From NCBI GenBank assembly GCA_937922155.1, contig CAKZVL010000069.1:1-33528 (forward strand): a stretch of DNA of 33,528 nucleotides. The letters are read 5' to 3'. Positions within the stretch are counted from its first letter, which is position 1. Each line of letters opens with the position of its first letter. Below, one piece after another: positions 7,751 through 17,491 of the stretch. The translations under genes were made by a program, and so were the position numbers. The stretch comes from an uncultured Paracoccaceae bacterium (GTDB lineage: Bacteria > Pseudomonadota > Alphaproteobacteria > Rhodobacterales > Rhodobacteraceae). The notes below the pieces were generated by a model, which worked only from the letters and a program-made list of their open reading frames with translations, was not told where the DNA came from and made no database searches.

Positions 7751-9217
7751 CTAGGCCTCGTACACATCCGCAATCAACCGGTTCAGCGCCATAACGCCCC
7801 AACCCGTTGCGCCCTTGGGCGACAGGGTCGTTTCCGATTTTACCTGTGCGACACCCGCAATATCCAAATGGCACCACGGCACGTCGTCTTTCACAAACCG
7901 CTGCAAAAACTGCGCCGCCGTGATCGACCCGGCAAACCGTCCGCCGATATTCTTTATATCCGCTTTGTCCGATTTGATCAGCTTGTCATAGGCCGGGCCC
8001 ATCGGCATGCGCCACGCGCCTTCCCCTTCGGCAGCGCAGGCTTTCAACAAGTCCTTGGACAAATCATCAGAATTTGAAAACACACCGCAGTTTTCATGCC
8101 CCAAAGCCACCAACATCGCGCCCGTCAGCGTGGCAAGGTTGATCATCCCCGTTGGCTTAAACCGCTCTTGCGCGTACCAAAGGACATCGGCCAGAACCAA
8201 ACGCCCTTCCGCATCGGTGTTGATCACCTCAATCGTATCGCCTTTCATGGATGTCACAATATCGCCGGGGCGCACCGCCGTGCCCGAGGGCATGTTTTCT
8301 ACGATCCCCACCAGCCCGACAACGTTCGCTTTCGCTTTGCGCATCGCCAACGTGCGCATCACACCCGCAACAACGCCCGCGCCGCCCATGTCCATCGTCA
8401 TATCTTCCATGCCCGCAGCAGGCTTGAGGCTAATACCACCAGTGTCAAAAACAACGCCTTTACCGACAAAGGCAAAGGGCGCTTCATCCCCGCCACCGTT
8501 CCACTGCATTACCACAAGCTTTGACGGGCTGGCAGAACCTTGACCAACACACAAAAGCGAACCCATGCCCAGCTTCTCCATGTCCGCTTCTTCCAGGATT
8601 TCAACGTCCAACCCCAGTTCCTGCATCGCGGCGAGCCGGGCCGCAAAATCATCCGTTGTCAGAACGTTGGCAGGTTCATTGACCAGATCACGGGTGAAAA
8701 ACACACCTTCCGTCACGGCCATCCCGGCCTTTGCCGCCTCTGCGATAGCCTCGGGGTGGCTGACCTGCAATTGAACAGGGCCAAGAACCTTTGGATCCTC
8801 CGTCTTGTGGACATCAAAATCATAAGCGCGCATCGCCATACCAAACGCCAATTCCTGTGCATTCTTCAGATTGCCCGCCAAAATGCGCATCGGTTGCGCC
8901 TTATGCGCCTTTGCCAAAGCCGCACCCGCTTTGCGCAGGTTTTCTTGGCTCGGTCTGCGCGACAGTTTCACAACCAAAACGCACACAGCCGCCATACCCG
9001 CGGGATAGGCCAGCGGGCTGACGGCCCCTTCGTCCAGCGCACTAAACGCGTCGCCTTCAATAAATCGTGCAACCGCTTTGCGGGTCAGACTATTCACCTT
9101 GCGCGCGCCTGCATCCAATTTCCCTTCGGGATCGACAAACACGGCCACGACACCCTCAAATTGAGCTAAATCGTCCAGGTCGAGGTTGGAAATGCGGATA
9201 TCAATCGGCTGGGTCAT
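7751..9217 (-). CDS. pepA: Leucyl aminopeptidase (M17)
   Basis: A 488-residue cytoplasmic aminopeptidase of the M17 family that releases N-terminal residues from peptides using two metal ions. The C-terminal catalytic domain is intact. VGKGVVFDTGGISLKP (about residue 250-265) supplies the first lysine and aspartate ligands, DMTMDMGGAG the next aspartate, and NTDAEGRL (about 332-339) the Asp/Glu ligands and the catalytic arginine. The N-terminal domain is the less conserved macro-like half. Some PepA proteins also bind DNA as transcription or recombination cofactors; sequence does not show whether this one does. It is upstream of and abutting holC, and is transcribed away from lptF. Confidence 0.96.
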   Translation of the reverse strand: MTQPIDIRISNLDLDDLAQFEGVVAVFVDPEGKLDAGARKVNSLTRKAVARFIEGDAFSALDEGAVSPLAYPAGMAAVCVLVVKLSRRPSQENLRKAGAALAKAHKAQPMRILAGNLKNAQELAFGMAMRAYDFDVHKTEDPKVLGPVQLQVSHPEAIAEAAKAGMAVTEGVFFTRDLVNEPANVLTTDDFAARLAAMQELGLDVEILEEADMEKLGMGSLLCVGQGSASPSKLVVMQWNGGGDEAPFAFVGKGVVFDTGGISLKPAAGMEDMTMDMGGAGVVAGVMRTLAMRKAKANVVGLVGIVENMPSGTAVRPGDIVTSMKGDTIEVINTDAEGRLVLADVLWYAQERFKPTGMINLATLTGAMLVALGHENCGVFSNSDDLSKDLLKACAAEGEGAWRMPMGPAYDKLIKSDKADIKNIGGRFAGSITAAQFLQRFVKDDVPWCHLDIAGVAQVKSETTLSPKGATGWGVMALNRLIADVYEA

Positions 9218-9244
9218 GGTTGTCCTTTCTTGGGGAGCATTGGG

Positions 9245-9276
9245 CTTTGGGCAATAGGTAGCCCGGCTTATGTCAA
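9245..9276 (-). promoter_or_regulatory. Possible pepA promoter
   Basis: On the minus strand a perfect sigma-70 -35 element TTGACA (plus-strand 9271-9276) is followed by a region containing CCTATTG, a poor -10 whose spacing (about 14 nt) is short. It lies in the 138-bp gap between divergent pepA and lptF, about 55 nt before the pepA start. The -35 is convincing, the -10 is not. Confidence 0.35.
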
Positions 9277-9355
9277 TTGACCAGATAGCTGTTTTGTCCC
9301 GTCAGACAATCGGATACCCTGCCGCAAAACAATCGCTCCGGGGAGCAGGCAACGC

Positions 9356-10480
9356 GTGGCACGATTTGACAGGTATATGCTGTCGCAGCTTTTGACGCTG
9401 TTTGGCTTTTTCAGCCTCGTCCTTGTCATGGTCTATTGGATCAACAGGGCCGTTGTGTTGTTCGATCAACTGATAGCTGACGGCCAATCGGCTGTCGTGT
9501 TCCTGGAATTCACCGCCCTTTCTTTGCCCAGCGTGATCCGCCTGGCGCTCCCCTTAGCGGCGTTTGCGGCCAGCATCTATGTCACCAACCGCCTTGTCAG
9601 CGATAGTGAAATGGTCGCGGTTCAAGCCACAGGATATTCCTGTTTCAGACTAGCGCGTCCGGTTTTGTATTTTGGGCTTATCGTTGCCCTGCTGATGACC
9701 GTTCTGATGCACTTTCTGGTGCCTTTGTCATCTGCGCGACTTGCCGAACGTCAAAATGACATCGCCCAAACTGCCACTGCCCGCCTTTTGCAAGAAGGGC
9801 AATTCCTCGAACCGCTCGACGGGATCACCGTCTATATCGGCGAAGTCACCCCCGCGGGCGAATTGCGCAATGTTTTGCTCTCCGACAGCCGCGATGTCGC
9901 CAGACAAATCACATACACCGCCGCGCAAGCCTATCTGGTGCGGACAGACGACGGTGCTCAATTGGTGATGCGCAACGGATTGGCGCAAACACTGCGCACC
10001 AGCGATAAACAATTGTTCACCACATCTTTCGAAGATTTCGCCCTGAACGTCGGCAGTCTGATGCAAACTTCATCGACCCGCCGCCAACGCGCGGGTGAGC
10101 TGATGACCTGGGAATTACTGCGCCCGACACCAGAATTAGCCGAAAGCGTACGCCAAACTCCAGCCCGAATGATGTCGGATGCGCATAACAGATTTAGCCA
10201 ATCCATATTGGGCGCTGTTGCAGCCCTGCTGGGTTTTGCGGCTCTTATGGTGGGCGGGTTCACCCGGTTTGGCCTTTGGAAACAGGTCGTCTTTGCGATC
10301 TTTTTGATCATTCTGGTCAAGGCGCTGGAAACCGCAGGTTTGAACGCCGCACGATCCAACCCGTCACTTTGGATCGCCAGCTATCTGCCTTCTGTTGCGG
10401 GGTTCGCCATTGTCTATGTCTTACTGTTCATGGCAGACCGACCAACCCTGTTGAAACGTCGCCCGCAGGTAACCTCATGA
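9356..10480 (+). CDS. lptF: LPS export ABC transporter permease LptF
   Basis: A 374-residue inner-membrane permease of the YjgP/YjgQ family. With LptG and the ATPase LptB it extracts lipopolysaccharide from the inner membrane. It shows the family plan: three N-terminal membrane segments, a periplasmic beta-jellyroll region (about 130-270; LLQEGQFLEPLDGITVYIGE belongs here), then three C-terminal membrane segments. The start is GTG 9356, giving MARFDRYMLSQLLTLF, the usual LptF N-terminus, with GGGAG about 10 nt upstream. Its stop overlaps the lptG start by 4 nt (ATGA), so it begins a tightly coupled operon reaching to rsmA. Confidence 0.95.
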   Translation: MARFDRYMLSQLLTLFGFFSLVLVMVYWINRAVVLFDQLIADGQSAVVFLEFTALSLPSVIRLALPLAAFAASIYVTNRLVSDSEMVAVQATGYSCFRLARPVLYFGLIVALLMTVLMHFLVPLSSARLAERQNDIAQTATARLLQEGQFLEPLDGITVYIGEVTPAGELRNVLLSDSRDVARQITYTAAQAYLVRTDDGAQLVMRNGLAQTLRTSDKQLFTTSFEDFALNVGSLMQTSSTRRQRAGELMTWELLRPTPELAESVRQTPARMMSDAHNRFSQSILGAVAALLGFAALMVGGFTRFGLWKQVVFAIFLIILVKALETAGLNAARSNPSLWIASYLPSVAGFAIVYVLLFMADRPTLLKRRPQVTS

Positions 10481-11571
10481 AGCTGGATCGTTATTTTGCC
10501 AATCGGTTCGTTTGGACGTTTTTCGGCGTCTTCTTCGTTTTCTTTATGATCCTCACCTTTTTGGGGTTGGTCGAGAATTTACGCCGGTTTGCCGGTGATG
10601 ATGCAACCTTTGCAGAGATTGCAGTGCTCACGCTCTTGGATACTCCGGCAGGCATCTACCAGATCCTTCCCTTGATCATGATCATCACCTCAATCGCGTT
10701 GTTTCTTGGCCTAGCGCGCACGTCCGAAATGGTGGTAACCCGCGCCGCCGGGCGATCCGCAGTACGCGCCGCAATCCCGCCTGTCTTTGCAGCCTTCTTA
10801 ATCGGCATCGCCGCAATTGCGGTTCTCAATCCCATCGTTGCCGCAACCTCAAAACAATACGAGGCGCGCAGCGGTGCGTTGCGCGGCGATGAATCCGTTC
10901 TCTCGATCAGCAAATCCGGCCTATGGTTGCGTCAAGGCAATGCAGGTTCCCAAACCGTGATCCGCGCCGCAAGCACGAACCTGGACGGAACAGTGTTAAG
11001 CGATGTGACCTTCCTCACCTTTAAAGGGCAATCCGGCCCCACCGAACGCATTCAAGCCGCCCAAGCAACTTTGTCCGACGGTGCATGGCAGTTAAAAGGC
11101 GTGAAACGTTGGCCCTTGGATACCGGCAATATCGCAGAGGCAAATGCCCAGGTTCAAGACGCCGCAAGCTTGCCGTCATCCCTCACCGCAGACCAAATCA
11201 GAGACAGCTTTGGTACGCCGTCATCCATTCCAATATGGGATTTGCCCGCGTTTATCGAACGCCTGAAAACCGCTGGCTTTTCTGCGACGCGCCATGAAGT
11301 TTGGCTGCAGATGGAACTGGCAAACCCTGTATTCCTCGTCTCGATGGTTCTAATCGGCGCCGCCTTCACCCTGCGCCACCAGCGCAGCGGTCGTACGGGA
11401 ATGATGGTCCTCTTCGCGATCCTGTTGGCCTTCACAATCTATTTCTTGCGTAACTTCGCGCAAATCCTCGGGGAAAACGGACAACTCCCCCCGATTTTAG
11501 CCGCATGGGCGCCGCCACTGGCCGCGATTGCTTTGTCGATGGGTATGCTTTTGCATAGTGAGGACGGCTGA
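10477..11571 (+). CDS. lptG: LPS export ABC transporter permease LptG
   Basis: A 364-residue partner of LptF with the same architecture: MKLDRYFANRFVWTFFGVFF opens the first membrane segment, ARTSEMVVTRAAGRS is the conserved cytoplasmic coupling loop that meets LptB (the equivalent loop in LptF reads SDSEMVAVQATG), and three membrane segments close the C-terminus. ATG 10477 overlaps the lptF stop. Its own stop shares one base with the lptD start (TGATG). LptA, LptB and LptC are not in this window, so the rest of the export bridge is encoded elsewhere. Confidence 0.95.
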   Translation: MKLDRYFANRFVWTFFGVFFVFFMILTFLGLVENLRRFAGDDATFAEIAVLTLLDTPAGIYQILPLIMIITSIALFLGLARTSEMVVTRAAGRSAVRAAIPPVFAAFLIGIAAIAVLNPIVAATSKQYEARSGALRGDESVLSISKSGLWLRQGNAGSQTVIRAASTNLDGTVLSDVTFLTFKGQSGPTERIQAAQATLSDGAWQLKGVKRWPLDTGNIAEANAQVQDAASLPSSLTADQIRDSFGTPSSIPIWDLPAFIERLKTAGFSATRHEVWLQMELANPVFLVSMVLIGAAFTLRHQRSGRTGMMVLFAILLAFTIYFLRNFAQILGENGQLPPILAAWAPPLAAIALSMGMLLHSEDG

Positions 11572-13688
11572 TGCGTGTTTTGTGGCTGATACTCTGGCTG
11601 CTGCCGTCATTAGCCTTTGGGCAAGACGCCGCAAGCCTCGTTGCAGATCGGGTCGTGATCGAAGGCGACAATCGCTTGATTGCGTCGGGCAATATCGAAG
11701 TGCTATTCGGTGAAACACGCCTCTCAGCTGCAGAAGTGATTTATGACAGCACGACAGATCGACTTCAGATCATCGGCCCCATCTTTATCGCAGGACCAAA
11801 CGGCAACGTCCTGACCGCGGAACGCGCAAGTCTTGATCCGACGCTGGAAAACGGCATGTTGCGCGGCGCGCGCTTGGTGCTTGACCAACAGCTACAACTC
11901 GCCGCCAATCGCATTGATCGCAGCAATGGCCGCTACAACCAACTTTACAAAACCGCCGTCACATCCTGCCACGTCTGTGGCAGTGACGCACCGTTGTGGG
12001 ACATCCGCGCAGAACGCGTTGTCCACGATGAGGAAGAGCGTCAGCTCTACTTTACCAACGCCACATTTCACGTACACGGCATACCGCTCTTCTGGTTGCC
12101 GCGCCTGCGCCTCCCCGATCCGACGTTGGAACGAGCAACCGGATTCTTGATCCCACGCATCCGCAGAACGGACCGGCTGGGGACGGGGATCAAAATTCCC
12201 TATTTCATCGCGATCGGTGATCACCGCGATCTCACGCTGACACCCTATTTGTCAGATGAAACCCGCACCTTAGAAGCCCGCTATCGGCAAGCTTTCTTTA
12301 ACGGCCAGGTTGAAGTCAACACAGCCATCAGCCAAGACACCTTGATCGAGGGAAGCCGTTCCTATTTCTTTGCCGAAGGCGCATTTGACCTCGCCCGCGA
12401 TTTTCAATTGGATTTCGATATCGAAGCCGCAAGCGATCCGGCCTACCTTTTGGACTACGGCTACTCTGACAAAGATCGACTGGACACTGCAATCAGCATC
12501 CAAAGGGTACAGGCAAACGAATTGTTCTTTTCCAGCGCGACATATTTCGAAAGCTTGCGCGATGATGAAGTGAACGCACAATTGCCCCCTATCGTTGCGG
12601 ATTTCCTCTATGAAAAACGCTTCACCAACATCGCAGGCGGCGCGCTGACATTGGCAGGCTCTGGTGATCTTTTGTATCGCTATGGCAACGGAACCGGCGA
12701 CACAGGTCGCGATATGCTGCGCGTCGGGGCTGGCGCGGATTGGCGCCGCACATGGACAGGTCGCAGCGGAATGGTTTTTGAAACCCGGCTTGGGCTTGAT
12801 ACTGATCTTTACCGCGTCTGGGATGACGCCGACCGGACCACACCCTTTAGCCGAACCGTCCCCTACGCCAAAACAACCCTGCGCTTTCCGTTTCAAAAAA
12901 CCAGCACAAAGGCGCGGCACTTGCTAGAACCCGTCTTGTCCGTCGCATGGTCTGACGTATTGGGCGATACACCCCCAATCGAAGACAGCACTCGCCCCGA
13001 ACTGGAAAGCGGCAACCTATTCGCCCTAAGCCGGTTTCCCGGTGAAGACGCGGTGGAACAAGGGTTCAGGCTCGCGGCGGGTCTCAGCTGGACCCGTCTT
13101 GGCAATCAGGGGTCCTCTTCCCGGCTGACCTTTGGGCGGGTCTTCCGACAGGAAGAGAACACCGCCTTCACCGTTTCCAGCGGCCTAAAATCCGCCACAT
13201 CCGATTGGTTGATCGCCGGACAATACAACACCGGACACGGGTTGCGCTTTGAAGGCCGTGCACTTTTGGCAGACGATGTTGAATTCACCTTTGCCACTGC
13301 CAAAATTGGCTGGACGACAGACGACATCCAACTTGACGCCAGCTACATTTGGGAAGCCCCCGATCCTGACCTCGACCGGTTCGGCGCAGCCGCCGCATGG
13401 GCACTATCCACCCGCGTGCAGCTCGAAGAAGCCTGGGCCGTCGAATTTGACGCAAGATATGACGTAGATGCTGACACCCCAACCCGCGCGGGCCTCGGCA
13501 TTGAATGGCGCAATGAATGTGTAACCGTCGATCTTTCCATTTCGCGGCGTTATACAACATCAACAACGGTGGCCCCGTCGACAGATTATGGGTTATCAGT
13601 AGAACTATCCGGGTTTTCAACCGGACGCAGCTTTCAAGGTGCCAAAGCCCAGTGCAACGAGACGACAAAAGCAGGACTGAATAGATGA
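11571..13688 (+). CDS. lptD: LPS assembly outer-membrane protein LptD
   Basis: A 705-residue outer-membrane protein that inserts lipopolysaccharide into the outer leaflet. A signal peptide (MRVLWLILWLLPSLAFGQDA) precedes an OstA/LptA-like periplasmic domain starting ADRVVIEGDNRLIASGNIEV. Next comes the linker with a CHVC pair (Cys133, Cys136), then PLFWLPRLRLPDP leading into a long beta-barrel. Two more cysteines lie near the end (Cys650, Cys695). E. coli LptD needs two inter-domain disulfides, and four cysteines could form the same number here in another arrangement. It is shorter than the 784-residue E. coli protein. It overlaps lptG and surA, placing it with its folding factor. Confidence 0.95.
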   Translation: MRVLWLILWLLPSLAFGQDAASLVADRVVIEGDNRLIASGNIEVLFGETRLSAAEVIYDSTTDRLQIIGPIFIAGPNGNVLTAERASLDPTLENGMLRGARLVLDQQLQLAANRIDRSNGRYNQLYKTAVTSCHVCGSDAPLWDIRAERVVHDEEERQLYFTNATFHVHGIPLFWLPRLRLPDPTLERATGFLIPRIRRTDRLGTGIKIPYFIAIGDHRDLTLTPYLSDETRTLEARYRQAFFNGQVEVNTAISQDTLIEGSRSYFFAEGAFDLARDFQLDFDIEAASDPAYLLDYGYSDKDRLDTAISIQRVQANELFFSSATYFESLRDDEVNAQLPPIVADFLYEKRFTNIAGGALTLAGSGDLLYRYGNGTGDTGRDMLRVGAGADWRRTWTGRSGMVFETRLGLDTDLYRVWDDADRTTPFSRTVPYAKTTLRFPFQKTSTKARHLLEPVLSVAWSDVLGDTPPIEDSTRPELESGNLFALSRFPGEDAVEQGFRLAAGLSWTRLGNQGSSSRLTFGRVFRQEENTAFTVSSGLKSATSDWLIAGQYNTGHGLRFEGRALLADDVEFTFATAKIGWTTDDIQLDASYIWEAPDPDLDRFGAAAAWALSTRVQLEEAWAVEFDARYDVDADTPTRAGLGIEWRNECVTVDLSISRRYTTSTTVAPSTDYGLSVELSGFSTGRSFQGAKAQCNETTKAGLNR

Positions 13689-14887
13689 GCCTTCGAAAAC
13701 TATTGACCGCCCTTACGTTCATCTGCGCCGCAAGCACAGCCATTGCTCAAAGCGCATTTTCGCCAGCCATCACGGTAAACGACCGGGTGATCACCGGGTA
13801 TGAGTTAGACCAACGCGCAAAATTGCTGACCTTGTTCCGCACGCCGGGCAATGCCTTGCAGATCGCCCGCGATCAGCTGATTGAAGATCGCCTCAAACAG
13901 CAGCTTTTGGAAACAACGGGCGCCACACTGTCTGCGGAGGCATTGCAAGTTGAACTTGAGGCCTTTGCAGGTCGTGCCAACCTAACGCTTGACCAGTTTA
14001 TCACGGTTCTGAATCAAAACGGCGTTGAACGCGCCACCCTCGAAGAATTCGTGCGCATGGGGGTCAGCTGGCGCGACTACATTCGGGCGCGTTTCTCCAG
14101 CCAAGCCCAAATCACAGAGGCAGAAATCGACCGCGCCTTGGCACAAACTGGCGATGCATCCACCGGGATCGAAGTGCTCTTGTCCGAAATCATCATTCCC
14201 GCACCACCACCCCGCGCCGCCCAAGCCTTGGCCCAAGCAGAACGCATATCGCAGCTGCGCAGCTTTTCCGCCTTCGAGGCGCAGGCCCGCCAAGTCTCCG
14301 CGCTGCCAAGCCGCACCCGTGGCGGTCGTTTGGGCTGGTTGCCGATCTCAAACTATCCACCCCAGCTACGTTCCATCATTCTGGACCTGAGCCCCGGCGA
14401 AGTGACAGCCCCCCTGCCCATCACCAACGGTGTCGCCTTGTTCCAAATGCGCGACGTGCGCGAGGTGCCACAGCCCAAACCCGCACCAACGGCCATCGAA
14501 TATGCAGCCTATTACATCGGCGGCGCTGAGGCCTCTCTCGGCGTGGCCCAAGACCTGCAAGCTCGCGTTGACACCTGCGACGATCTTTATGGCGTGGCCA
14601 AAGGCCAACCAGAAGAAGTCTTGGAACGCGACAGCCTGGCCCCTGCTGAAATCCCGCAAGACGTGGCACTGGAACTGGCCCGCCTCGACCCCGGTGAAGT
14701 CTCCTACAACCTGCTTCGCGCAGATGGGCAAACCCGTGTCTTCCTGATGCTCTGCAACCGTACCTTCCAAGAGGGCGGGCCAGTGGATCGCGACGCCGTT
14801 CGTGTTCAATTGCGAAGCCAAAGACTTGGTGGTTTGGCCGATAGCCTGCTCCAAGATGTACGGGCCGCGGCCACTATCAATGGCTAA
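13685..14887 (+). CDS. surA: Periplasmic peptidyl-prolyl isomerase / chaperone SurA
   Basis: A 400-residue exported chaperone for outer-membrane proteins, LptD among them. A signal peptide (MSLRKLLTALTFICAASTAI-AQ) is followed by a SurA N-terminal domain (ITVNDRVITGYELDQRAKLL, then ARDQLIEDRLKQQ). One parvulin-type domain follows, recognisable from EVLLSEIIIPAPPP to VALFQMRDVRE, with GGRLGWLP as its core. The last third (from EYAAYYIGG) keeps the size of a second parvulin domain but lacks the G-G-x-L-G-W core. ATG 13685 overlaps the lptD stop (ATGA). The lptD-surA-pdxA-rsmA order matches many proteobacteria. Confidence 0.93.
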   Translation: MSLRKLLTALTFICAASTAIAQSAFSPAITVNDRVITGYELDQRAKLLTLFRTPGNALQIARDQLIEDRLKQQLLETTGATLSAEALQVELEAFAGRANLTLDQFITVLNQNGVERATLEEFVRMGVSWRDYIRARFSSQAQITEAEIDRALAQTGDASTGIEVLLSEIIIPAPPPRAAQALAQAERISQLRSFSAFEAQARQVSALPSRTRGGRLGWLPISNYPPQLRSIILDLSPGEVTAPLPITNGVALFQMRDVREVPQPKPAPTAIEYAAYYIGGAEASLGVAQDLQARVDTCDDLYGVAKGQPEEVLERDSLAPAEIPQDVALELARLDPGEVSYNLLRADGQTRVFLMLCNRTFQEGGPVDRDAVRVQLRSQRLGGLADSLLQDVRAAATING

Positions 14888-15860
14888 CGACGTCTGCCCA
14901 ATCGCAATCACCTCCGGCGAACCAGCGGGCATCGGCCCAGAGATTGCGGTCGCCGCATGGCGCGCCCTTAAGGATGACGTGCCGCTGCTGTGGATCGGTG
15001 ATCCACGGCATCTACCTGATGGCACCCCTTTCAAAGAAATCACAAACGCAGATCAGGCAAGTGCGAGATCCGACGCTCTGCCCGTCTTCTCGCTTGATCT
15101 GAAAACACCCCGCCTGCCGGGACAACCGGATAAGACCCACGCACACGGCGTCATCCAATCCATCGAAACGGCCGTCACACTTGCCCAATCAGGAGCTGTG
15201 CGCGCGATCTGCACCGCTCCCATTCACAAGGCTGCACTGATTGACGCTGCCAGCTTTGACTACCCCGGCCACACCGAATTTCTCTCCGCCCTCGCAGGTG
15301 ATACACCGGTTGCCATGATGCTGGCCTGTGACGCCCTGCGCGTCGTGCCAGCAACCATCCACATCGCGCTGTCGGACGTCCCCAAGGCGCTAACGGCTGC
15401 GCAATTGGTTGAAACCATCCAAATCACCCATGCCGGATTGATCCGTGATTTTGGAATCAAGGCCCCGCGCATCGCCGTCGCAGGCTTAAACCCCCACGCA
15501 GGTGAAGACGGCAAAATGGGAAACGAAGAAATCACAATGATCACCCCGGTCCTGAACCAGCTCCGCGCGGAGGGTTTCGACCTCTTGGGTCCAATGTCGG
15601 CAGATACGATGTTTCATGCGCAAGCACGGACAAAATACGATGCCGCCGTCTGCATGTACCATGACCAGGCATTGATCCCGATCAAGACGCTGGATTTCGC
15701 CGGCGGCGTGAACGTCACCCTTGGCCTGCCCTTTGTTCGCACCTCCCCCGATCACGGCACCGCGTTTGACATCGCAGGCACAAGTACCGCTGATGCCACA
15801 TCCATGATCGCCGCCATTCGCATGGCCGCCAATATGGCCAACGCCCGAGGGCGGGCATGA
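14880..15860 (+). CDS. pdxA: 4-hydroxythreonine-4-phosphate dehydrogenase
   Basis: A 326-residue cytoplasmic NAD-dependent enzyme of the DXP-dependent vitamin B6 pathway. It oxidises 4-phosphohydroxy-threonine, whose product is condensed by PdxJ. The N-terminal [13 protein letters not shown] motif, the HKAALIDA and [13 protein letters not shown] segments and the [13 protein letters not shown] metal/substrate motif are all present, and the length is close to the E. coli enzyme. ATG 14880 lies inside the surA 3' end, overlapping its stop by 8 nt. The protein start [15 protein letters not shown] fits the family better than the longer upstream frame. The stop overlaps rsmA by 4 nt. Confidence 0.96.
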   Translation: MANDVCPIAITSGEPAGIGPEIAVAAWRALKDDVPLLWIGDPRHLPDGTPFKEITNADQASARSDALPVFSLDLKTPRLPGQPDKTHAHGVIQSIETAVTLAQSGAVRAICTAPIHKAALIDAASFDYPGHTEFLSALAGDTPVAMMLACDALRVVPATIHIALSDVPKALTAAQLVETIQITHAGLIRDFGIKAPRIAVAGLNPHAGEDGKMGNEEITMITPVLNQLRAEGFDLLGPMSADTMFHAQARTKYDAAVCMYHDQALIPIKTLDFAGGVNVTLGLPFVRTSPDHGTAFDIAGTSTADATSMIAAIRMAANMANARGRA

Positions 15861-16702
15861 GCCAAATTGACGACTTGCCCCCACTCCGCGATGTCATTGA
15901 CCAACATGGAATCGCAGCCAAAAAATCGCTGGGTCAAAACTTCCTGCTCGACCTCAATCTTACAGCCAAAATCGCGCGGCTTGCGGGCAACCTGTCCGGC
16001 CATGACGTGCTGGAAATCGGCCCCGGTCCGGGTGGCTTGACCCGTGGGCTTTTGGCCGAGGGCGCGCGCCGCGTCCTCGCCGTCGAAAAGGACAGCCGTT
16101 GCATGGCCGCCTTGGCAGACATCGCCACGAAATATCCGGGCCGGTTAGAGGTGATAAATGCAGACGCGCTAGAACTGGATGTATCAAACCACCTCACCGC
16201 CCCGATCAAGATCGCCGCGAACCTGCCCTATAACGTGGGCACCGAACTCTTGGTGCGCTGGCTGACACCGCCGACTTGGCCGCCATTTTGGGATAGTCTT
16301 ACGCTGATGTTCCAACGTGAGGTCGCGCAACGCATCGTCGCCGAACCGGGCAGCAAAGCGTATGGGCGCTTGGCGCTCCTCGCGCAATGGCGCGCTGATC
16401 CAGAGATTGTGCTGGACCTACCGCCAGAGGCATTCACCCCCGCGCCAAAAGTCTCCTCCGCCGTGGTGCATCTAACAGCCCTAAAACAGCCCCGGTTTGA
16501 GGCGGACGCAGCAACCCTAAACCGCGTGGTCGCAATGGCCTTTAACCAACGACGCAAGATGCTGCGATCCGCGCTCAAGGGGTTACACCCCGACATCGAA
16601 GGTTTGCTAGGTGACGCAGGAATCGCGCCTACAGAACGGGCCGAACGCATCGGGTTGGAAGCGTTCTGCGCCTTGTCTCGCGCTGTTAAAAACGCGAGCT
16701 AA
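15857..16702 (+). CDS. rsmA: 16S rRNA (adenine1518/1519-N6)-dimethyltransferase
   Basis: A 281-residue enzyme (KsgA) that dimethylates two adjacent adenosines near the 3' end of 16S rRNA, a late checkpoint in small-subunit assembly. [11 protein letters not shown] near the N-terminus is the family signature. [14 protein letters not shown] is the SAM motif I, and [11 protein letters not shown] is the catalytic N-L-P-Y motif. The C-terminal RNA-binding part has [18 protein letters not shown] 15857 overlaps pdxA (ATGA). It is the last gene of the lptF-rsmA unit and faces a DUF4167 gene across 13 bp. Confidence 0.96.
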   Translation: MSQIDDLPPLRDVIDQHGIAAKKSLGQNFLLDLNLTAKIARLAGNLSGHDVLEIGPGPGGLTRGLLAEGARRVLAVEKDSRCMAALADIATKYPGRLEVINADALELDVSNHLTAPIKIAANLPYNVGTELLVRWLTPPTWPPFWDSLTLMFQREVAQRIVAEPGSKAYGRLALLAQWRADPEIVLDLPPEAFTPAPKVSSAVVHLTALKQPRFEADAATLNRVVAMAFNQRRKMLRSALKGLHPDIEGLLGDAGIAPTERAERIGLEAFCALSRAVKNAS

Positions 16703-16706
16703 TTTT
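16677..16706 (+). terminator. Possible terminator at the end of rsmA
   Basis: A perfect 6-bp stem, CTCGCG (16677-16682) and CGCGAG (16693-16698), is separated by a 10-nt loop and followed by CTAATTTT. It overlaps the last codons of rsmA. The stem is short and the T-run brief, so termination is plausible but not strong. The gap to the converging gene is only 13 bp, leaving no other room for one. Confidence 0.4.
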
Positions 16707-16715
16707 CAGTTAGGT

Positions 16716-17270
16716 CTATTCAGCCGCTTCCGGCGGCGCATTGCCATCATTTGTCGCTGGAGATTCGGCATCCTGCTTTGGCTGGCGCGGACGACGCTGA
16801 CGCGGCTTGCGCGCGGGTTTTTCACCGGCTTCAGCGGTGTCAATCTTGGCTTCTGGCGTTTCCACCAATCCGCTGTCTTGAGGCGTGTCCGGTTGATCCA
16901 AGGTCGCCGGATCAGCCGCCGCACGTTCTTGCGCCTTCAGGCGCTCATTGCGTTCACGATCCCGTTCAACCTGACGTTCACGATTTTGCGCTTCTTGCTC
17001 TTCGCGTTGCTTATCAACTTCACGCTGAGCTTCGGCCAACATGCGCAGGTAATGTTCAGCATGCTGGGCAAAGTTTTCCGCATTCACGCGATCATTTGAA
17101 AGCTGCGCATCACGATGCAATTGCTGATACTTATCAATAATCTGCTGTGGTGTGCCGCGCACTTTCCCATCCGGGCCAGAGCTGTCGAAAACGCGATTGA
17201 TAATACTGCCGCCCGATGGACGATTGTTATTCCGGTTCTTATTTCGCGACCGTGATTTTGAAGATCTCAT
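16716..17270 (-). CDS. DUF4167 domain protein
   Basis: A 184-residue basic protein of unknown function that is widespread in alphaproteobacteria. The N-terminus MRSSKSRSRNKNRNNNRPSG is arginine/asparagine-rich. It leads into the conserved block NRVFDSSGPDGKVRGTPQQI and then QLHRDAQLSNDRVNAENFAQ, ending QHAEHYLRML. A long charged region rich in Q, E and R follows, likely coiled coil (about 75-115). The acidic tail contains an ARKPRQRRPRQPKQ basic patch. The basic ends suggest nucleic-acid binding, which is inference. ATG 17270 is chosen because the conserved N-terminus begins there. It is separated from prmC by 221 bp on the same strand and probably has its own promoter. Confidence 0.85.
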   Translation of the reverse strand: MRSSKSRSRNKNRNNNRPSGGSIINRVFDSSGPDGKVRGTPQQIIDKYQQLHRDAQLSNDRVNAENFAQHAEHYLRMLAEAQREVDKQREEQEAQNRERQVERDRERNERLKAQERAAADPATLDQPDTPQDSGLVETPEAKIDTAEAGEKPARKPRQRRPRQPKQDAESPATNDGNAPPEAAE

Positions 17271-17491
17271 GAGAATTCCGTAAAAGCCAAAGGCCAATGT
17301 TGCGCTTTTCTGATCGTGGCGTGCCGAGGCGCGTCAAAGGAACGATCAAGCGTTGGGGCTATTATCAAGAGGGAGCGAGCAGTTTGGCTTTCCTCTGATA
17401 GCCAACACAAAGCATGAAGTTCCCGCCAGAGCAAGGGGGAATGGTGCAATTGTCGGGATAATGCGCTGAAAAAGCCCCCATTTCTCAACAT
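17271..17491. other. Intergenic gap between prmC and the DUF4167 gene
   Basis: 221 bp with no plausible coding frame. Just after the prmC stop, the minus strand reads GGGGGCTTTTTC without a matching upstream arm, so no proper terminator is seen. The gap presumably holds the DUF4167 promoter, but I could not pick out a convincing -35/-10 pair. Confidence 0.4.
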
